In this document: piece by piece, positions 1 through 10,926 of the stretch | Position numbering within the stretch: position 1 is the stretch's first letter | Layout of the letters: each line of letters opens with the position of its first letter | Assembly (NCBI GenBank): GCA_001939145.1 | Contig: LSRX01000847.1 | Span: forward strand, 212,884 to 276,883 | Length of the DNA: 64,000 nt | Source of the DNA: Symbiodinium microadriaticum | Lineage: Eukaryota; Sar; Dinophyceae; Suessiales; Symbiodiniaceae | Reading direction: 5' to 3' | Position numbers and translations under genes: made by a program | The notes under the pieces: generated by a model | Told to the model about the DNA's origin: nothing | What the model saw: the letters and a program-made list of their open reading frames with translations, nothing else | The model's database searches: none

Positions 1-688
1 GGGGGGGGAATTGGGGGTTTAAGATTTAGGTCTCTAGGGGTTTGGGGGTTTAAGGTTTCAGATTTAGGCCTTTAGGCTTTGGGGCTTTGAGTTGTGGGTT
101 TTTGTTGGGCTTGGGGTTGGGATTTAGTGTGCAAGATGGTTTAGGGACCTGACGGTTTCTGGGCTTGGAGTTTAAGTGCGAGGTTTGGGTTTAGGGTTTA
201 CGGGGGTTTAGGGTTTCGGGCTCTGGGCTTGGAGTTTACGTGTGAGGCTGAGGCTGTAGGACCCAACCAAGCACTCCAAAACCCTGCCTAAAAACTAACC
301 TTACACGGATGCTCAGCATGAGTCGGGGTGCGACGAGTCTTGTCAGTTTCAGCTTAAATTCGAAATCAGGAGTTTCGGGTTTAGGTGTTAAGGGGTTTGC
401 GGTTCAGGAATACAGAGCTTAGGGTTTGGGAGCGTGAGTAAGCAGCCGCTGAAGCATCTTCACCATCAGCAACAGCAACAACACGGTTAGTACATGTGTA
501 CAGTATACACACATATATACATATGAATACGAATGGTCATGTTTAGATTCTGTTTACATCTACAAATGTATGTACCCCTAAAGCCGTAGCAACCGTAGAT
601 CTGCCTTTCGGGTTTAGGTTGTAGCCCCTAAGCTCCTGCAAATTTCGGGGAGGGAGGTTGTGAGGCTGTCGGCAAAAGCCCTCGCTTT

Positions 689-819
689 ACTACCCATAGG
701 CTCCATAGTAGCTCCTTTTCGGGGGTTCATATGTACCATAGTAGTTCCTTTTTGGGGTTCATATGTAGGATCCTTTCAGGTAATCCCAAAAAGGAACTAC
801 TTTGGAGCCTATGGGTAGG
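689..819 (+). mobile_element. Family G palindromic element
   Basis: ACTACCCATAGGCTCCATAG to TTTGGAGCCTATGGGTAG with an internal duplication of the ATAGTAG-TCCTTTT-GGGTTCATATG unit. Confidence 0.8.
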
Positions 820-1069
820 CAGCTGGGGTTCAATTTCCTAAACCAATGGTTTCTTCAGTGCTAACTGATGTAATGGCGCTGATCTCCTGAGGGCGTAAAA
901 TAGCTTCGATCTGGCGTTCAGTGTTGTTGGCTGCTTTGTAACTACGCGCCTAAACCCCTAGACCCTGTACACTCAAACGTGCCCATGCGCCTAGCGGTTC
1001 GAGCTACAGGGATCCCAACATGGAATCTAAGTAATTAGTTAGGTCCTGAATCACCAGCAAAACTGTTCA

Positions 1070-1164
1070 AGGAAACTACAGGTGGGGAGTTTAGGGTATA
1101 TAGGTTGGATATAGACCTTCAGAAGGCTCCTCTAACGCTAACTACCCACCTGAAAATGTCCTGG
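1070..1164 (-). mobile_element. Family K element, reverse orientation
   Basis: AGGAAACTACAGGTGGGGAG to CACCTGAAAATGTCCT. Confidence 0.7.
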
Positions 1165-1336
1165 AAACTTGTTGAACAACCCTTTCATGAAGGGTCTCCC
1201 TAAGCTTGGCTGCTTGATCGACATGGAACTGCCTGCGGTTGCTCAGGCCTTAACCTCCGAACCCGCAAAATACAACCCCTGACCGTGAAAATGCAGTTCC
1301 TAAGCCGAGATGACACTATCTTAGGGTTTAGGCTTC

Positions 1337-1438
1337 CTGGGTCCTTGTTGGCTACAATTTTACAGTTTTTGTGAGAAGAAAGCCCACTAAGGGATTAGAA
1401 ATGATCATGTTTTAATAATAGCCCCAACAGGGAGCCAG
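1337..1438 (+). mobile_element. Family J TIR element
   Basis: CTGGGTCCTTGTTGGC to CCCCAACAGGGAGCCAG with the AATGATCATGTTTTAAT interior shared by other copies. Confidence 0.8.
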
Positions 1439-1501
1439 GGTTCGGGTTTAGGCATGAAGCGCTCCATGTTCAACTTTTGGTTTTTCGTCCAAGAGATCCA
1501 G

Positions 1502-1612
1502 GGTTTAGGGTTTAGGGGCTTAGGGGTTTAGGGTTTAGGGGTTTAGGGTTTAGGGGTTTAGAGGCTTAGGGGTTTAGGGGTTTAGTCCTTTAGGGCTTTA
1601 GGGCTTTAGGGT
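1502..1612. repeat. TTTAGGG array
   Basis: GGGGTTTAGGGTTTAGG units; many further blocks of the same kind occur throughout the window (for example 3202-3352, 6086-6220, 11131-11258, 23334-23474, 46226-46330, 47826-47945). Confidence 0.9.
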
Positions 1613-1737
1613 TGAGACTCACTGCCAGGTACTGGAAAGAAGCCGCCTCCCGGCAGCAGGGAGATCACGCGAGTCAAGAGCTCCATTTGTTAGGGTTGGC
1701 TGTCTGGGCAAGGAACTTGTGGACCCACTACGCCTTA

Positions 1738-1843
1738 TCCTTACAGTATAAGGAATATACACCTTAAACTATAGGGGCCTTAATATAATTATCATTTAAG
1801 GTATATTCCCTTAACTAGGGGAGTATTGGGGGTTCTCTGGGTT
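1738..1843 (+). mobile_element. Family E element
   Basis: Right end AGTATTGGGGGTTCTCTGGG; left arm decayed; TATAGGGGCCTTAATATAAT centre. Confidence 0.65.
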
Positions 1844-1860
1844 ATTCCTTGGGGTTCCAG

Positions 1861-1888
1861 GAGAAGAGTGGTCGTTTCATTCATCAAG
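1861..1888 (+). CDS. Possible micro-exon after family E element
   Basis: Follows TTCCAG and reads EKSGRFIHQ with a GC dinucleotide at its end; the frame stays open another 12 codons. It lies about 15 bases right of a family E element. Very short, so weak. Confidence 0.25.
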
Positions 1889-2003
1889 GCAGACGCAAGC
1901 CCTACAACCCGTTTCATGCTTGATGTAGGGGCCTAAATGGTTTACCAATACTATTTTACATGTTTTGGGGGGTCCTTCTTATAACTATAGTATAAAGGGG
2001 TAA

Positions 2004-2110
2004 TGTAGGGGCCTAAATAATTACCAATACTATTTTGGTGGTTCCTTATTATGATTATAGTATATTGGGCCCCCCCCAAAAAAAAGAATCCAATTATTAA
2101 GGCCCCTACA
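2004..2110 (+). mobile_element. Family D TIR element with extra left arm
   Basis: TGTAGGGGCCTAAATAATT to AATTATTAAGGCCCCTACA. A second left arm (1924-2003) precedes it, so the arm is tandemly duplicated. Confidence 0.8.
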
Positions 2111-2590
2111 TTTAAGGCCGTTACACGAAGTCCCCCGAACGCCCAAGAAAGAATCAGGGCGTCTCTCGTGGTTCAGTGCTCTTTTCGGGTTCTGGTGCCC
2201 AGGGCGGCGCAGGGAGGGGAGCAACCACTCCTGAGGGCCCTAAAACCCTAAACCCCTAAACCCCTAAACCCCTAAACCCTAAACCCCTAAACCCTAAAAC
2301 GCCAATGACCAGGCTTAGTTCGGGGAGTCTGGCTTGGGGCTGAAAGTCGAGACTCCTAAATCCACAGACCCCCCGGGAGGATCTAAAAAGGTAGATCCCC
2401 TCATTTGGGACCCTAACGACTAAAGGGTACTTCATAGGAACCCCCTTTAAGGGATCTACTTTTTGCATCCTCCTGGGGGTCTGGGAATTGGCTTCGGGTT
2501 TGGAGCAGGCAAGACTGCAGCCTTGAACGGCCGAGATTTCCTGTTCTAGCCCTCCTGAAAGTCGCACTGAAACCCACAGCCTCAAAAAAG

Positions 2591-2711
2591 CTGGACAGCT
2601 AACTTACCGGTGCTTGAGGACGAGTAGAGGAAGGAATAGAATGACTTTAGAGCTTTATGCAAGCTTCTCTAGGGACCATCATCGAGATGTACACTCTCTC
2701 ACTCCCCCTTA
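2591..2711 (+). CDS. Coding-like island, unknown
   Basis: Open 40-codon frame after AAAAAG: AGQLTYRCLRTSRGRNRMTL then ELYASFSRDHHRDVHSLTPP. Non-repetitive; no family recognised. Confidence 0.25.
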
Positions 2712-2761
2712 AAACTTAAGCACCAGTAAGGCGACTGTAGAAGCCTGGATACTTATCAATG

Positions 2762-2867
2762 CTGTTGATGATATAAAGCCTGCATTGCCCCTTGAGGCTC
2801 CTAAACTATGGGAATTTTTGGTATATTCCTTAGTAGGGGTAATGCAGGATTTGCATCATCAACCGTA
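2762..2867 (+). mobile_element. Family B TIR element
   Basis: CTGTTGATGATATAAAGCC to GGATTTGCATCATCAACCG. Confidence 0.8.
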
Positions 2868-2931
2868 TCATTCCTTTGGGTTCCTGGCTTAGTAACACAC
2901 TGTTATATGGGGGGGGGTGGGGGGTAGTTCT

Positions 2932-3127
2932 CTAAATTAGGGTTCCTTTTAGGGTTCCTTTCATAAGGGTGCCGTACCATATGGGACTTTCCGACAATTG
3001 AGGTACCTTGTTTTGGGGTCCTTACAATAAGGATCCTACTATTTAGGGTACTATATTAGGGTTCCCTATTTTCGGAAACCCCCATATTGGGGACCCAGAA
3101 AGGGATCCTGATTTAGAGAACTGCCCC
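2932..3127 (+). mobile_element. Family C element containing family Q
   Basis: GGGTAGTTCTCTAAATTAGG to GATTTAGAGAACTGCCC; central part split by the nested Q element. Confidence 0.8.
2983..3083 (+). mobile_element. Family Q element nested in a family C element
   Basis: GGGACTTTCCGACAATTG to TTTTCGGAAACCCCC, flanked by ATAT. It interrupts the centre of a family C element spanning 2932-3127. Confidence 0.8.
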
Positions 3128-3132
3128 TATAC

Positions 3133-3212
3133 CCGCGGAAGGCCTGCGGTCAGGGCGTCAAGATTGGATCATGTCGGATCCCCCTTCCTGCGTTTCCTGA
3201 AGCAGAGTTTCA
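3133..3212 (+). CDS. Coding-like island, unknown
   Basis: Reads PRKACGQGVKIGSCRIPLPA then FPEAEFQ between a family C element and telomere-like repeat. No family recognised. Confidence 0.25.
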
Positions 3213-3934
3213 GGGCTTAGGGCTTCGGGGTTTGAGCTTAGGCTTAGGGCTTGAGGGTTTAGGGTTTTAGTCAGGGCTTAGAGTTCAGGCTTTAGGATTC
3301 AGGAGTTTAGGGGTTTTGGGGGTTTTGGGTTCAGAGTTTAGGGTTTAGGGTTATTAGTTTGCTTTTCCGTGCAACGTGTGTTGCTGCTATGAACCAATGA
3401 GAGTACTTGGAGGGGTGTGTGTCCCAGGCTCCCTCCTTGTGTCTAGCTTTGTGAAGAGTGTCCTACAACGCCAAAGCCCAAAATCTCGAAGGCCTAACCC
3501 TAAAGCCCCAGACCCTAAAGCCTAAACACCTCGAAACCCTTTTCCCGAAGCCCTAAGCCCATAAAGCTCTCAACCCCTAGACCTCGAAACCCCAAGCCCT
3601 AAGCCCTTAAAGCTCTTTACCCCTAAACGGCTTAAGAAGCCCTGAACTCTGGATTAAACCCTAAACCCTGAACCCTAAAGGGCCTTACTCAACCGCCTTA
3701 AGAAGCCCTGAACTCTGGACTGCCCTAAGATCTCAGTCAGACAGGACCTAAACCCTAAACCTCGGAACCCTAACCCCTAAAAAACCCTAAAACTTCAAGG
3801 GTTTTAGGGTTCAGGGGTTTCGGAGTTTAGGGCCTTAGGGTGTTGAGTTTAGGTCCTTTGGGGTTTGAGGGTTTAGGTTCATAAGACTCTCAACCTCGAA
3901 AGGCCTTAAGAAGCCCTGAGCCCTGGACAGTCAG

Positions 3935-3988
3935 GACCTGAACAGCGACGGGCGGTTGAGTTTTCCGGAATTTCTGGCATGGCATGGG
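3935..3988 (+). CDS. EF-hand micro-exon
   Basis: Reads DLNSDGRLSFPEFLAWHG after a CAG acceptor, with a GC donor (GCGATG) following. The first 12 residues are a full EF-hand calcium loop: Asp1, Asn3, Asp5, Gly6, Leu8 and Glu12, followed by the start of the exiting helix (FL). So a calcium-binding protein gene (calmodulin-like, CDPK-like or similar) is likely split here in the same micro-exon style as the actin-like gene. Other exons of the gene were not identified. Confidence 0.6.
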
Positions 3989-4680
3989 GCGATGTTCCCT
4001 GATGGCGCCGAACTCGGAAGAGGAGGCTTTAGGAGTACTAGGAGTACTAGGGTTTAGCGTTTAGGGGGCTTTAGGAGTACTAGGGTTTAGGGTTTCAAAG
4101 CAAACGTCTGGAACGAACAGTTTTGGTGGAACGCCTGTAACCGTACCTTTAAACTGGCTAGGTGAAGGGGCTGCAGGAGACTTTAATGTTTCTTCGTTGA
4201 GGGATATCTTCCTGATGAATTGAAAGCGTTTCGTGTGCGAGGGCTATTGCAGATTCATTGGCTGAAGTACCAAATCCATGTCTACTTCTGCCGCCATGAT
4301 TACTGTCTTTGTAGCTTGCCACGATGACCATGAGTTGGAACCTACTGAACCACTACTAAACCCCATGCCCGAAACATGACTCCTGACACCGTATGTCCTA
4401 AACCCGAAGCCCTCTTCGCTAAACCTTATTCAGAAAGAAGTATGTATCGGTTTTTTTAATAGGGGCTTTCAAAGGACAAAGGGTTTAGGAGCCATCTATT
4501 CCTTGCAGCTCCTGAAAGCAGCAAGTACCCTACAGCCTATAACTCAAACTGACATCCCTAAACCCTAAACCCAATTATAGTCATGAAGGCCTTCCTAGTG
4601 GGGGCTTAGGGTTTAAAGGCCGTGCCATGCCATACGTCGCCTGCAACCTCCAAACTCACAGCTCTCACGAGACATAAAGT

Positions 4681-5140
4681 AGTGGCGTAAGGTTTTAGGG
4701 TTTCAGGATTTCAGGGTTGAGGGTAGTGGTTTAAGGCTTTTAGGGGTTTAGGGTTTAGGGTAGCGGTTTAAGGTTTTAGGGTTTCAGGTTTCAGGGCTTA
4801 GGGTAGTGGTTTAAGGTTTTACGGTTTCAGGGTTTAGGGGTTTAGGGCTTCAGTGCTTCAGGGTTTCAGGGTTTAGGGGTTTAGGGTTCTCCCGGTTGGG
4901 GTTTAGGGTTTAGGCCATTACGTAATTAAGCCTTCAACGAAACAGTTTCCGAGACCCAAGCCCTGCATGGAGAGCCCTCACTGATCTTTATAGTACCGTT
5001 AAGCGAACCCTGAAATGAAACCCAACACCCTAAACCCCAAACCCAAAAATCTAAACCCGAAACCCCAACCCCTACACCCTAAACCCCACCCCAAACCCTA
5101 AAACCCTAAACCCCAAACCCTAAAACCCTAAACCCTAACC
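4681..5140. repeat. Paired TTTAGGG and CCCTAAA arrays
   Basis: TTTAGGG orientation to about 4910, then CCCTAAA from about 5010, with a short non-repeat spacer. A GGTAGTGGTTTAAGG unit repeats three times near 4720-4815. Confidence 0.85.
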
Positions 5141-5554
5141 TACCTGTCCGAGGCAAAACTCAGTGAGCCGGATGCCTTGAAGGTTGGACTCACTTCAACG
5201 CGTCTCCTTGCAGTCCCCAAGCCAGTTTAGAGCTTTCCCCTTAAAAGGGGAGCCTTAAAAGGCATCTATTGGGCTCCTTACAGCGATTCTTAAAGACATC
5301 CATAGGGGTTTAGGGCTTTACGGTTTTAGGGCTTTAGGATTTTAGGGCTTTAGAGCTTTAGGGTTTAGGGTTTTAGGGTTCAGGGCTTTACCTGGACCCC
5401 CAGATAACCTACCTTGCTTTAACGACTTTCAATAAGGAAAGTATGGAAAAGGAGCCCCCCAAAAAGGTCGGTTTTNAAGGTCGGTTTTTCGTTAGGGTTG
5501 GAGGGTTGAGAGCTTCGGAGCCCCATAGGTAAACTTTAAACTCTTTTGGTATAT

Positions 5555-5656
5555 GAGACTTTCCGAAAATTAGGGGTACCTTTTTTGGGGGTCCTTATAA
5601 TAAGGATCCTACTTTTTAGGGTACTATACTAGGGTCCCCTATTTTCGGAAACCCAC
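5555..5656 (+). mobile_element. Family Q element
   Basis: GAGACTTTCCGAAAATTA to TTTTCGGAAACCCAC, flanked by ATAT; about 85 percent like the 2983 copy by eye. Confidence 0.8.
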
Positions 5657-5860
5657 ATATTAAACCCCTACTCAAAGAAAAGTCTGAGCTTTTTTGGGCC
5701 AGGGTACTGGACAGCTGGGTTTAGGGTAGGAGGAATTGGGAGGCTCATGCCCCCAAATAGTTCCCAAATGTTGCTGCTCACTTCTCTAAGCTCTCCTAGG
5801 AAACTGGACGAGCAAACCGCCATCTCACGGCTGTCATTTGCCTTCCCCTCAAGCCCCCAT

Positions 5861-5950
5861 ACGGTTGATGATATAAACTCCTGCAGTACCTTAAGGATCC
5901 TAAACTATGGGAATCATGGTCTATTCCAGGATTTATATCAGCAACCGTAC
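5861..5950 (+). mobile_element. Family B TIR element
   Basis: ACGGTTGATGATATAAAC to GGATTTATATCAGCAACCGT. Confidence 0.8.
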
Positions 5951-6308
5951 CCTTATGCCATGAATACCTCGATGTGGGTAGATACCTGTAGCCGGAAAGG
6001 CCTCCCTTTGTGGGGTTCCCTCTTATGGCTTCTATAGCGTATAGTTCCTTAAAGAGCTGGGTCCTTAGGTCTTTTCGGTTGCAGGTAGGGTTTAGGCTTT
6101 TGGATTTAGGGTTTAGGATTAGGGTTTAGGGTTGAGGACTTAGGGTTTAGGATTTAGGACTTAGGATTTAGGACTTAGGATTTAGGGTTTAGGATTTAGG
6201 GTTCAGGGTTTAGGGTAACTTAGATATGCTCGAGCAACTCTTTATTGCTTTTTCATGGGGCATCAGGCTAGCAGCTGCTGGCTCCGAAGGTTAAAGCCGG
6301 GCTTCTTA

Positions 6309-6423
6309 CCCAGGGGACCCAAGACCCCCTTCATTAAGGAACAGACCCTTAAATCCCCATATTAAGGCCCCTATCATTTAAGTTGTATACTCCTTAATTA
6401 AGGGGTATTGGGTTCTCTGAGTA
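6309..6423 (+). mobile_element. Family E element
   Basis: CCCAGGGGACCCAAGACCCC to GGGGTATTGGGTTCTCTG. Confidence 0.75.
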
Positions 6424-6736
6424 TGGGGGGTCCCTATAGACAGATGTAGGAGAATCTACACCGACAGCTTATGAAATTCTAAGTAGTAAGAGCCTGTGAG
6501 GTTTCGGTGTTCTACATCATTTAGGGTTTAGGGTTTAGGGTGAATAGACCCCAAACCCTGATTCTCAGACCGAAGTTACCTAAATTTGGCCCCCTAAACC
6601 GCAGACAACAGTATCCCTAGACCCGAAGCATACCGAGACCCTCAACCCTAAGCCCCAAATCCTCGGACCTTTCGACGGAGCCCTTATAGAGGCTAGACCC
6701 GAAGCCCCTACATAACAATAAAAGCAAGGAGGGATT

Positions 6737-6832
6737 CAGAAGTAATGGATCCCTGTGATAGTCCCTTAACGTCCCCTAGAGTAGCCCCAAGAACCCATTC
6801 CCGTATTCCCTATTAAGAACCAGTGAGATAAA
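6737..6832 (+). mobile_element. Family L element, decayed copy
   Basis: Interior ATGGATCCCTGTGATAGTCC and right end TAAGAACCAG match the 40307 copy. A GATAAAAGCAAGGAGGGATTC segment is repeated on both sides (about 6717 and 6829), suggesting a longer duplication. Confidence 0.6.
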
Positions 6833-6861
6833 AGCAAGGAGGGATTCAGAAGGGTGCAAGG

Positions 6862-6960
6862 AGGCGGCCGGGTGAGATTCGCCACTTCGAGGCCCGTTCA
6901 CTCGATGACTCCTTGGGTCCAAAAATTGGCTCGTCCTTCCGAGATGGGCCCTTGGGGTTC
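6862..6960 (+). CDS. Coding-like island, unknown
   Basis: Open frame RPGEIRHFEARSLDDSLGPK then IGSSFRDGPLGFP in otherwise repeat-rich sequence. Composition suggests protein; no family recognised. Confidence 0.25.
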
Positions 6961-7166
6961 CCGTAAGGGCTCCTTTCAGGGTCCTTTAAAGGGGTCCTTT
7001 AGGGGTTCTTTAGGCAGGCTCCTTTAAGGGCTGCTTTGTAGGTTCGATTATGGGTTTTAAGGTTTCCAGGTAGGGCGTTGGGATACTGCCTGGCTTAGGT
7101 TTCCCTAAACTCTAAACCCTAACCCAAGCCCTATATAAACCTCTCCATCACATGAATATAAACGCT

Positions 7167-7325
7167 AATGAGATTCGTTGGCATTTAACCGTCTGACCCC
7201 CCATATCTAGTGAGATTCGTAGGGATTTAACCGTCTGACCCCCCATACTTAATGAGATTCGTGGACATTTAATTGTCTGACCCCCCGTACCTACTGAGAC
7301 TCGTGGGCATTTGACTGCCCCCCCT
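7167..7325 (+). repeat. 42-bp tandem repeat, about four copies
   Basis: Unit AATGAGATTCGTGGACATTT then AACCGTCTGACCCCCCATAC; unit starts near 7167, 7209, 7250 and 7293. Copies differ by a few bases. Confidence 0.85.
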
Positions 7326-7574
7326 GTGCTACTATTTCAAGGTTCGGCACGGAATGGATTTGTTAACCGTATTTTGGTGGTTTGACGACTAAGTGCAAAC
7401 GACGACATGAAGCCATGTACATGTGAATGGGTCCAACTGTAAATGGAACTCGTTGGTGTAAATGAACGAACTTTGTATTTTTCCAATGTTAGGGGACACA
7501 GGGGTGGATGGGTGTTATGTCTAAGACGTGAGTGTAACGTTACTGTAAAACTGCTCGATCCGCAGGTGCTGAGC

Positions 7575-7995
7575 CCTAACCCTAAACCCAAACCCTAAGC
7601 CCTAAACCCCAACCCTATAAACCCTAAACCCCAAACCCTAAACCCTAAACCCTAAGCCCTAAACCCCAACCCTATAAACCCTAAACCCCAAACCCCAAAC
7701 CCGAAACCCAAAACCCGAAACCCAAAACCCGAACTCTAAACCCTAAACCCCAAAACCCCAGACCCTAAACCCTAGACCCCAAACCCCAAACCCGAAACCC
7801 CAAACCCGAAACCCCAAACCCCAAACCCTAAACCCCAAACCCCAAACCCGAAACCCAAAACCCGAAACCCAAAACCCGAACTCTAAACCCTAAACCCCAA
7901 AACCCCAGACCCTAAACCCTAGACCCCAAACCCCAAACCCGAAACCCCAAACCCGAAACCCGAAACCCCAAACCCGAAACCCCGAACCCCCAAAC
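7575..7995. repeat. Interstitial telomere-type array (CCCTAAA, degenerate)
   Basis: Over 400 bases of CCCTAAA, CCCCAAA and CCCGAAA units, with a higher-order unit of about 160 bases repeated twice (7690-7990). It turns into TTTAGGG orientation at 8085. Confidence 0.9.
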
Positions 7996-8084
7996 CCCGA
8001 TAGGTTCTTAACCCTAAAGCGAAGCCTTCAAGGGGTCGAGGCTGGGGAAAGGCGCTTAAGGCCTTGTCTCCCTGGCTCTTGTAG

Positions 8085-8288
8085 CAGGGTTTTAGGGTTT
8101 TGGGTTCAGGGTTTTTAGGGTTTAGGGTTCAGGGTTTTAGGGTTTTAGGGTTCAGGGTTCAGGGTTTTAGGGTTTTAGGGTTCAGGGTTTTAGGGTTTAG
8201 GGTTCAGGCCAGGTTTTTTAGGGTTTAGGGTTCAGGGTTTTAGGGTTTAGGGTTCAGGGTTTTAGGGTTTAGGGTTCAGGGTTTGGGG
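8085..8288. repeat. TTTAGGG-type array
   Basis: GGGTTTTAGGGTTTAGGGTTC units in the opposite orientation to the array just upstream, making a head-to-head pair. Confidence 0.9.
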
Positions 8289-9427
8289 TTTAGGTTATTG
8301 TGACTACTATAGGGGGGGACCTTAAGGGACTGTCATAGGGATTCACTCCCCCATTCTGGACACGGTCGGGTTCCGGGCTCTCGGGCAGGATTGGATGGTA
8401 TCTGGGTCTGTGTATGATGGGTGGGTCGAAGATGCAACACACTCGTGAAGAGAGAATGGAGCAGGCCGTACAGGAAGTCCAGCTCAGAGGTGGCAAGGAA
8501 CAGAGAACAACAGAGAGACGGCGAGAAAGATCGAGAGAAGGAGGGCAAACTGGTTCATCTGCTTGCAGGGTGCCCTTTTATGCAATGCATCAACCTCCAT
8601 CACACCTGTCATATGCGATACAAGGTCCAGAAAGACTAAACCGTAAAGGGCATAAACCCTAAATCCATGTTTGGGGGGACAGTTGAGGCCTATGGCTGTT
8701 TTTCGGGGTTGTTTGGCTGCTTTATGGGTGTTGTAACTGGCCATCTCATTACCGTCACAACCTGGTTCAACTTGGTTCACAAATCGAGTGTTATTTTCGA
8801 CTGATCCGAGCCCACGTCTCGGAAGAATCGAGCTGTTAGGGTTGAGCTTGCTGGGGCTTGACTCAATATCTTTTCTATACTGCACAGTGAGGTTCACGGC
8901 TGCGATACTGCATGCGGTATCTGCGCCTACTTTGACCTGCCGGTACTGTCCCGAAGCTCGGACCGCCGAACGCCGAACAGACCTGCAAACCTGGAACGCT
9001 GTATGCCAGAGCCCCCAGAGCTCATACCAAAGCCCAACAAGGCACACTAAAGCTGTGGTAACAGCACGGCCCCTTATTCACAGGAAATGATATCCATTCA
9101 GTAGGCAATGTAGACCCCTGATAACTTCAGCGACCTTAAATACTTAGGATCCCGATGATCCTGCTTCTTAAGGGATGGGGATTTATGAATCATGGGCTAC
9201 ATCAGAAACACTATACAGCCTAGGAGCACAGCCTGACGCTGAGCCCCTAAACTGTAAACCCTAAACTCTACACCCTAAGCCCGAAACCCTAAACCATAAA
9301 CCCCCAAACCCCTAAAACCCTAAGCCGTCGACCCCAAACCCTAAACCCGAAACCTTTGTCTCCACCCCCTAAACTGCCCTAAACCCCCAAAACCCCCCAA
9401 CCCTTCACTCTAAAGACTTAAAGGCCC

Positions 9428-9549
9428 CTACTTGGAGGTTCATGGGTAGTTATAAGTTATAAGTAGTGTTATAAGTCGCTAAATATGGGTTATAACTATA
9501 GTTACCCTACTTATAAACCCCACTTATACCTACCCATGAACCTCTCCAC
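9428..9549 (+). mobile_element. Family A palindromic element
   Basis: CTACTTGGAGGTTCATGGGT to TACCCATGAACCTCTCC with an extra ATAAGT repeat in the left arm. Confidence 0.8.
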
Positions 9550-9888
9550 ATGCTGATGAGCTCCAAAAGCCTCTGCGGAATCCCCGAATCCTCAAAACCC
9601 AGCTGGGCCCTAAAGGACCTACCTGTTGAAGGGCTTATATACGGAAGTTCTGATAAGGAACCCCCCAAAAAGGAAGGTTTGAGAGGAATCAGAAACCTAG
9701 ACCTAGACTCCAACCCCTAAGCCCTCAACCCCAAATCCTAAACCCTAATCCTGCAAGCTTCGGAGAACTGCCCGGCAGCGCTGTTCCTCGCTAACGCTTG
9801 AGGCCGCTTCGAAGAAGTGCTGCCTGATTGTATTTAAAAGTATTCAAAACCCTAGCAGCTAAACCCTAGCCCTAAACCCCAAACCACT

Positions 9889-9995
9889 AGGTTCCCCAGT
9901 AGTAACCTTTTGCCCTTTTGCTTTTTGGGTTCCCTTATGGCAACCAAATATTGGGGAAAAAGGCACCCTTATTATTAAGCGGCTACTGGGGAACC
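9889..9995 (+). mobile_element. Family F TIR element
   Basis: AGGTTCCCCAGTAGTAACC to GCGGCTACTGGGGAACC. Confidence 0.85.
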
Positions 9996-10071
9996 CATAC
10001 CATCTCAAGGTTTATGGCTCAGTGAAGGGGTTGATCATAGAGTTTCAGGCTCTCAAGAGGTACAGTAGATG

Positions 10072-10165
10072 CCAGAAAGTTGGAACATTAATGTCCTCAT
10101 GCCCTTAAGGTAAAGCATAAGGGATCCTAGCACCACCCATCCTAAACCTATGTTCCAACTTTCTG
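10072..10165 (+). mobile_element. Family N element
   Basis: CCAGAAAGTTGGAACATT to ATGTTCCAACTTTCTGG. A related copy lies at 14068-14168 (AGTTGGAAACCC to GGTTTCCAACT). Confidence 0.75.
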
Positions 10166-10667
10166 GGGTTCGCTGTAATAGTGCATTTGAGAAACATGAA
10201 CAAGAGCACATGCCCACATGCGCGCCTACTGTGTGATATACGAGTGGACGCAGAGATAGCCTTGATACATACATACATGCATACATACCTACATAAACAC
10301 ATACATGCAGGCGGAAAGGCTTGAAAAGTTAAGTTCACAGTGCATAGCTGCCTTTCCTCATTTTCGGAGTGTTTCAATGCCCTGCCGGATATCTTCTGTT
10401 CCCGTCTGAGGCGTCTGGCCAGGGGGTGTGGAGCACCCAGGGCCCTTTTGGGACGCCTGCGCCAGCTGTGCATCGCTTGGGCTCTGAGTCCCTACTACCG
10501 TAGACCCTACGCTGCAAAGCATACTCTCTAGAAGCCTAAATACTTACCTCTACTATTCCTTAGGGCTCCTTATCATATTTATACTATAAAGGAGCCCAAA
10601 ACCCTGCTCCCCCTTTTTTGTGCTGATGAGCTCAACAACTAGGACTACCCATGAACCTCCAAGTGCG

Positions 10668-10738
10668 TTGGTTGGCTTTCGGGAAGGCCGGCGAAGGTCA
10701 GGCGGCCGAGCGGGTTAAACGGGTTATGGGGTGTAGGG
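10668..10738 (+). CDS. Coding-like micro-exon, unknown
   Basis: Reads GKAGEGQAAERVKRVMG, a helical basic segment, in a GC-rich island. No family recognised. Confidence 0.25.
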
Positions 10739-10827
10739 CACGCCCAGAGGGTATAGGGTTTTGGGGTTTAGGGTTTAGGGGCCTGGGGCTTCAGGTTTAG
10801 ATTGGATACTGCCCCCACTCAGTGACA

Positions 10828-10926
10828 CTGGGTCCTCGCTGGCTACAATTCTTGCATTTTTGTTACAAAAAAATTTAATGAGGATTAGCAATGATCGCTT
10901 TTAATATAGCCCCAACAGGGAACCAG
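10828..10926 (+). mobile_element. Family J TIR element
   Basis: CTGGGTCCTCGCTGGC to CCCCAACAGGGAACCAG; flanks GACA and AACA agree in three of four bases. Confidence 0.8.

Noticed and set aside
1..240. True chromosome end (telomere) at the window start
   Set aside because: Repeats are degenerate, mixed with other sequence, and equally dense across the whole window in both orientations.
7167..7325. CRISPR array
   Set aside because: Tandem units are contiguous without unique spacers, and the window is eukaryotic.
8484..9047. 187-codon ORF on the minus strand
   Set aside because: No recognisable domain; overlaps open frames on the other strand and repeat sequence, and all recognisable genes are on +.
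9428..9549. Family A palindromes as rho-independent terminators or replication origins
   Set aside because: They recur as near-identical dispersed copies with TIR architecture, which fits mobile elements better.
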